Shown piece after piece: positions 60,494-64,000 of a stretch of DNA of 64,000 nucleotides; positions within the stretch are counted from its first letter, which is position 1; each line of letters starts with the position of its first letter. The DNA is from Mycolicibacterium sp. S2-37. Its GTDB lineage: Bacteria > Actinomycetota > Actinomycetes > Mycobacteriales > Mycobacteriaceae. The stretch lies in the NCBI RefSeq assembly GCF_017352375.1, contig NZ_JAFEVR010000013.1:62001-126000 (forward strand). The letters run 5' to 3'. The position numbers were made by a program, and so were the translations under genes. Below the pieces are notes generated by a model. That model was not told where the DNA came from. It was given only the letters and a program-made list of their open reading frames with translations, and did not search any database.

Positions 60494-60925
60494 ATGTTTC
60501 TGGGCACCTACACGCCGAAGCTCGACGACAAAGGGCGGCTCACACTGCCCGCCAAATTCCGCGACGCGCTGGCAGGGGGGTTGATGGTCACCAAGAGTCA
60601 GGACCACAGCCTCGCCGTCTATCCGCGGGCGGAATTCGAGAAGCTGGCCCGCCGGGCCTCGCAGGCATCGCGCAGCAACCCGGACGCGCGTGCTTTTCTG
60701 CGGAACCTGGCTGCCGCCACCGACGAACAACACCCAGACGCCCAGGGCCGGATCACGCTGTCGTCCGACCACCGCCGCTACGCGAACCTGTCGAAGGACT
60801 GCGTAGTGATCGGTTCGGTCGACTACCTCGAGATCTGGGACGCCGCGGCCTGGCAGGAGTACCAGCAGACCCACGAAGAGAACTTCTCCGCGGCGACTGA
60901 TGAAACTCTGCGCGACATCATCTGA
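60494..60925 (+). CDS. mraZ: Transcriptional regulator MraZ
   Basis: MraZ is an AbrB-like ring-forming DNA-binding protein that controls the division and cell-wall (dcw) cluster. The 143 residues show both repeats: MFLGTYTPKLDDKGRLTLPAKFR and later DAQGRITLSSDHRRYANLSKD (DxxGR...P/S pattern). ATG 60494 is fixed by AGGAGG 9 bases upstream. It is the first gene of mraZ-rsmH-ftsL-pbpB and should repress itself through the operator at 60414-60449. Its end overlaps the start of rsmH by 26 bases. Confidence 0.96.
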   Translation: MFLGTYTPKLDDKGRLTLPAKFRDALAGGLMVTKSQDHSLAVYPRAEFEKLARRASQASRSNPDARAFLRNLAAATDEQHPDAQGRITLSSDHRRYANLSKDCVVIGSVDYLEIWDAAAWQEYQQTHEENFSAATDETLRDII

Positions 60926-62060
60926 ACCGGCCTTCGATCCGGCCCGTGCAACGTGGCCTCTGTCCGATCCGGCCCTGGCGTACTTCCCCGACGCCAGGAC
61001 CGCGCACTCGGACAGGGACCTCGGTGCAGGGGCACACACCCGGGGGGTGGCGATGGAGCAGCACATCCCGGTCCTGGCGGACCGTTGCCTGGAACTACTC
61101 ACACCCGCGCTGACCCGGCACCACGCCGACGGTCGCGGCGCGGTCCTCGTCGACGCCACGCTCGGTGCGGGCGGCCACGCACACCGCTTCCTCACCGAGC
61201 TGCCCGCGCTACGGCTCATCGGACTCGACCGCGACCCCGACGCCCTGCGGATCGCCGGGGACCGGTTGGCTCCGTTCGGCGACCGGGTCCTGTTGGTTCG
61301 GACCCGTTATGACGGCATCGACGAGGCGCTCGACCAGGCCAGGAGCTGGGCCGCGCCATGGGACGGAACGGTGAGCGGGTTCCTGTTCGACCTCGGCGTC
61401 TCCTCGATGCAGCTCGACCGCGTCGACCGCGGGTTCTCCTACAGCGCCGACGCCCCGTTGGACATGCGGATGGACACCGACGCGCCACTCACCGCCGCGG
61501 AGATCCTCAACACCTACGACGAACGGGCGCTGAGCCGGATCCTGCGCGAGTTCGGCGAGGAGCGCTTCGCCGGCCGCATCGCCGCGTACATCGTGCGCCG
61601 CCGCAGCCGCACACCGTTCACCCGCACCGGGGAACTGGTCGAGTTGCTCTACGACGCGATCCCCGCGCCGGCGCGCCGCACCGGCGGTCATCCGGCCAAG
61701 CGGACATTCCAGGCGCTGCGCATCGCCGTCAACGCCGAACTGGACTCGCTGCGCGCCGCGATCCCGGCGGCGCTGGCCGCGTTGGACCGTGGTGGCCGGA
61801 TCGCGGTGATGTCCTACCAGTCCCTGGAGGACCGCATCGTGAAGACCGCCTTCACCGCGGCCACCGCATCGCGCACCCCCGAGGGCCTCCCGGTGGAATT
61901 ACCCGGCCACGGGCCGGAATTCGCCGCACTGACCCGCGGTGCCGAGCGGGCCAGTGCGCAGGAGATCGAGCGCAACCCGCGTAGCGCCCCCGTGCGGCTA
62001 CGCGCGCTGGAGAAAATCGCCGAACGGCCCTTGAGTGCCCGGAGAGGGAAGAAGCCATGA
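60900..62060 (+). CDS. rsmH: 16S rRNA m4C1402 methyltransferase RsmH with N-terminal extension
   Basis: RsmH methylates N4 of C1402 in 16S rRNA. The core (from about residue 52, MEQHIPVLADRCLELL) shows VDATLGAGGHAHRFL (SAM motif I), FDLGVSSMQLDRVDRGFSY, HPAKRTFQALRIAVN and SYQSLEDRIVK. The first 50 residues, including ALAYFPDARTAHSDRDLGAG, resemble the extension I recall in the M. tuberculosis protein, so I start at ATG 60900 inside the end of mraZ; the shorter start is ATG 61053. The stop overlaps the next ATG by 4 bases. Confidence 0.9.
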   Translation: MKLCATSSEPAFDPARATWPLSDPALAYFPDARTAHSDRDLGAGAHTRGVAMEQHIPVLADRCLELLTPALTRHHADGRGAVLVDATLGAGGHAHRFLTELPALRLIGLDRDPDALRIAGDRLAPFGDRVLLVRTRYDGIDEALDQARSWAAPWDGTVSGFLFDLGVSSMQLDRVDRGFSYSADAPLDMRMDTDAPLTAAEILNTYDERALSRILREFGEERFAGRIAAYIVRRRSRTPFTRTGELVELLYDAIPAPARRTGGHPAKRTFQALRIAVNAELDSLRAAIPAALAALDRGGRIAVMSYQSLEDRIVKTAFTAATASRTPEGLPVELPGHGPEFAALTRGAERASAQEIERNPRSAPVRLRALEKIAERPLSARRGKKP

Positions 62061-63088
62061 AGCCCAAGCGATCCACTCCGGTGCCCGGCGACCAGCGGCG
62101 CAAGCCACGCCAGCAGACCCGCACCACTCGGCGAGGTGTCGAGGCCGCACCCGGTCGTGCGCGCCCCACGCGCGACCCGAGGTCGGCACCCCACACCAGC
62201 CCGGTTCCGCGGCCGACTGGGCGGCCCGCCGGCCAGCCCGCACGGCCCAAGAACACCACCCAGGCCAAGGCGCGGGCCAAGGCCCGGAAAGCCAAGGCGC
62301 CGAAGGTCGTTCGCCCACCGCTGCGCGAGCGGCTGATCCTCAAGCTGGCCTCGGTGGAGTTCAACCCACGCACCCTGCTGGCCCGCGTTCCGTTCGTCGT
62401 GCTGGTCATCGGCGCGCTCGGACTCGGCCTCGGCATCACACTGTGGCTGTCCACCGGCGCGGCCGAACGGTCCTATCAGCTGGGCGCACTGCGCGAGACG
62501 AATCAGGGCCTGCTGCAACAGAAAGAGGCCCTCGAGCGCGACGTCCTCGAGGCGCAGGCCGCGCCCGCGCTGGCCGAGGCGGCCCGCAAGCTCGGAATGA
62601 TCCCCTCGCGCGACACCGCCCACCTGGTCCAGGACCCGGCGGGCAACTGGATCGTGGTGGGTGAACCCAAACCGGCCGAAGGCGTTCCGCCGCCGCCGCT
62701 GAACACCCCGCTGCCCGAGGACACGCCGCCTCCGCCGCCGGCTGCCGGGAATTCGCCGCGTGTCGTCGATACTCGAGAGGTGCCCGTCCGTGTGACCCAG
62801 AATCCGCTGACACCGGCCGTACCCCTGGGTGGGGCACCGCATCTCGTCCCCGGTGCCGCCGTCCCGGCGGCGCCCGGTGCGCTGCCCCTCGCACCGGCGC
62901 CGCAGGTGCCCGCGCCGCTGCCGGCACCGGCACCGGTTGCCGCGCCGGCGCCGGTTGCCGCGCCGGCGCCACCCGCGCCGCCCGCGGTCATCGGCCCGGA
63001 TCACCTGGCCGCCGACGCTGCGTCTCCGCAGCCCGGCCCGGCCGCCGTCGGAGAACAGTTCACACCCGTCCCCGGAGCCGGCGCGTGA
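62057..63088 (+). CDS. FtsL-like division protein with long basic and Pro/Ala-rich flanks
   Basis: A 343-residue single-pass protein at the ftsL position. Residues 1-95 are strongly basic (Lys/Arg/Pro), a membrane helix follows (VPFVVLVIGALGLGLGITLWL), then a short coiled coil (YQLGALRETNQGLLQQKEALERDVLEA) and KLGMIPSRDTAHLVQ, all FtsL/DivIC-like. The last 150 residues are Pro/Ala-rich with a duplicated PAPVAAPAPVAAPAP stretch. FtsL helps activate the PBP2/FtsW pair at the septum. Its TGA overlaps the pbpB GTG (GTGA). Equivalent to Rv2164c. Confidence 0.85.
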   Translation: MKPKRSTPVPGDQRRKPRQQTRTTRRGVEAAPGRARPTRDPRSAPHTSPVPRPTGRPAGQPARPKNTTQAKARAKARKAKAPKVVRPPLRERLILKLASVEFNPRTLLARVPFVVLVIGALGLGLGITLWLSTGAAERSYQLGALRETNQGLLQQKEALERDVLEAQAAPALAEAARKLGMIPSRDTAHLVQDPAGNWIVVGEPKPAEGVPPPPLNTPLPEDTPPPPPAAGNSPRVVDTREVPVRVTQNPLTPAVPLGGAPHLVPGAAVPAAPGALPLAPAPQVPAPLPAPAPVAAPAPVAAPAPPAPPAVIGPDHLAADAASPQPGPAAVGEQFTPVPGAGA

Positions 63089-64000
63089 GCAGGCGCGGCG
63101 CGGCGCGGGGGGCCACGCCGCGGGGCAAGACCACCGCCAAGGTCCGCGGGACCAGCCCGGCCCCGGGGCACTCCGCGAAATCCCGGCGGGTCCGCAAGGC
63201 CGCCACGGCCGGCGGTGAAACCGGCTTGAAGAGTTCGTCATTCGTGTTCCGGCAGCGGGCCGGTATGGCGGTCATCTTCGTGCTGCTGATCGTCGCGGGC
63301 GGTCAGCTGTTCACTCTGCAGGTGCCACGCGCCGAGGGGCTGCGCGCCGAGGCGGCCGGACAGCTGAAGGTCACCGACGTCCAGAAGGCGGTGCGCGGCA
63401 GCATCGTCGACCGCAACGAGGACAAGCTGGCCTTCACCATCGAGGCCCGCGCGCTGACGTTCCAGCCCGTCAAGGTGCGCAAGATGCTCGACGAGGCGCG
63501 GGCCAAATCCGACGAGGCGCCCGAGACCAACCGCAGGCTCGCCGAGATCGCCGACGCGGTGGCGGCCCGGCTGGGCAACAAACCCGACGCCAAGACCGTC
63601 CTGAAGAAGCTGAAGAGCAACGAGACGTTCGTCTACCTCGCCCGCGCCGTCGATCCGGGGATCTCCGATGCGATCACCACGGAGTTCCCCGAGGTGGGCT
63701 CCGAGCGTCAGGACATCCGCCAGTACCCGGGCGGGTCACTGGCCGCCAACGTCGTCGGCGGGATCGACTGGGACGGCCACGGACTGCTCGGACTCGAGGA
63801 TTCGATGGACGCCGTGTTGGCGGGAACCGACGGTTCGGTCACCTACGACCGGGGCTCCGACGGTGTGGTCATCCCCGGCAGCTACCGCAACCGCCACGAT
63901 GCGGTCGACGGTTCCACCGTTCAGCTCACCCTCGACGACGACATCCAGTTCTACGTCCAGCAACAGGTGCAGATGGCCAAGGACGCCTCCGGCGCCAAGA
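63085..64000 (+). CDS. pbpB: Septal penicillin-binding protein PbpB (FtsI), N-terminal part
   Basis: Only the first 305 residues are inside the window. They comprise a basic cytoplasmic stretch (about 55 residues), the membrane helix (GMAVIFVLLIVAGGQLFTLQ) and the start of the class B PBP dimerisation domain (RGSIVDRNEDKLAFT near residue 110, IRQYPGGSLAANVVGG and the GLLGLEDSMDAVLAGTDG block). The transpeptidase domain with SxxK lies beyond the edge. GTG 63085 overlaps the FtsL-like stop by 4 bases. Equivalent to Rv2163c. Confidence 0.95.
   Translation, partial: MSRRGAARGATPRGKTTAKVRGTSPAPGHSAKSRRVRKAATAGGETGLKSSSFVFRQRAGMAVIFVLLIVAGGQLFTLQVPRAEGLRAEAAGQLKVTDVQKAVRGSIVDRNEDKLAFTIEARALTFQPVKVRKMLDEARAKSDEAPETNRRLAEIADAVAARLGNKPDAKTVLKKLKSNETFVYLARAVDPGISDAITTEFPEVGSERQDIRQYPGGSLAANVVGGIDWDGHGLLGLEDSMDAVLAGTDGSVTYDRGSDGVVIPGSYRNRHDAVDGSTVQLTLDDDIQFYVQQQVQMAKDASGAK

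Overview
The window is a stretch of mycobacterial chromosome, very probably from a fast-growing (Mycolicibacterium-type) species. The DNA is GC-rich and gene-dense, and many genes start with GTG. As I recall the M. tuberculosis H37Rv map, the gene order follows the block Rv2221c (glnE) down to Rv2163c (pbpB), shown here in reverse orientation. An MspA-family porin gene, a family typical of fast growers, sits inside the block. No tRNA, rRNA, CRISPR array, insertion sequence or prophage gene was seen. Compared with the recalled H37Rv map, genes equivalent to Rv2212 (adenylate cyclase), Rv2209, Rv2205c (glycerate kinase), Rv2177c and Rv2172c are absent. Several other genes are extra: the 659-3659 cluster, an exported amidohydrolase, cobU next to cobT, and the 15.0-18.5 kb island.

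Layout. 1-666 is the 3' end of glnE, followed by an accessory cluster (hotdog thioesterase, F420-type LLM oxidoreductase, NTF2-like protein, DoxX, Dtd). Next comes glnA, the target of GlnE. 5.3-15.0 kb holds an RDD protein, an amidohydrolase, a lipoate and 2-oxoacid dehydrogenase block (lipA, lipB, dlaT) and the hydrolase/SDR fusion ephD. 15.06-18.47 kb is a lower-GC island: an MFS transporter, a small exported WPPT-repeat protein translationally coupled to an MspA-like porin, and a SanA/DUF218 membrane protein. 18.5-25.3 kb carries pepA, gcvT, ilvE and the cobalamin genes cobU-cobT-cobS. 25.4-30.3 kb carries an A-type Fe-S carrier, adenosine kinase and asnB.

30.4-38.2 kb encodes most of the respiratory bcc-aa3 supercomplex: ctaC-ctaF on one strand and ctaE-qcrC-qcrA-qcrB on the other, meeting at a long hairpin. 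38.2-46.5 kb has trpD, an exonuclease/GIY-YIG fusion, the cell-wall hydrolase ripC, a secreted HExxH metallopeptidase-like protein with a puzzling start, pimB' and fadD15. 46.5-49.9 kb is a compact operon of two SRPBCC proteins, an ArsA/Get3-like ATPase, a Cys-containing small protein and a PlsC acyltransferase. 49.9-58.2 kb holds two GT-C mannosyltransferases (Rv2181 and mptA types), aroG, pknL with its DNA-binding partner Rv2175c, and an isoprenyl diphosphate synthase. 58.3-64.0 kb runs through lppM, a GNAT enzyme and a DUF3040 protein, then a textbook terminator, into the dcw cluster (mraZ, rsmH, ftsL-like, pbpB), whose promoter carries four TGGSG boxes at exact 10-bp spacing, an apparent MraZ operator.

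Themes. Envelope biogenesis dominates (PIM/LM/LAM mannosylation, mycolate-related EphD, RipC, PBP2, porin), together with respiration and central nitrogen and lipoate metabolism. At least fifteen genes have a -10-like hexamer ending 6-8 nt before the start codon, the layout expected of leaderless mRNAs. Convergent genes are packed tail to tail, often sharing or abutting a CTAG that supplies TAG stops. The least described element is the porin plus small-protein pair in the island. Homologue names rest on my reading of motifs and remembered gene order; no database search was run.
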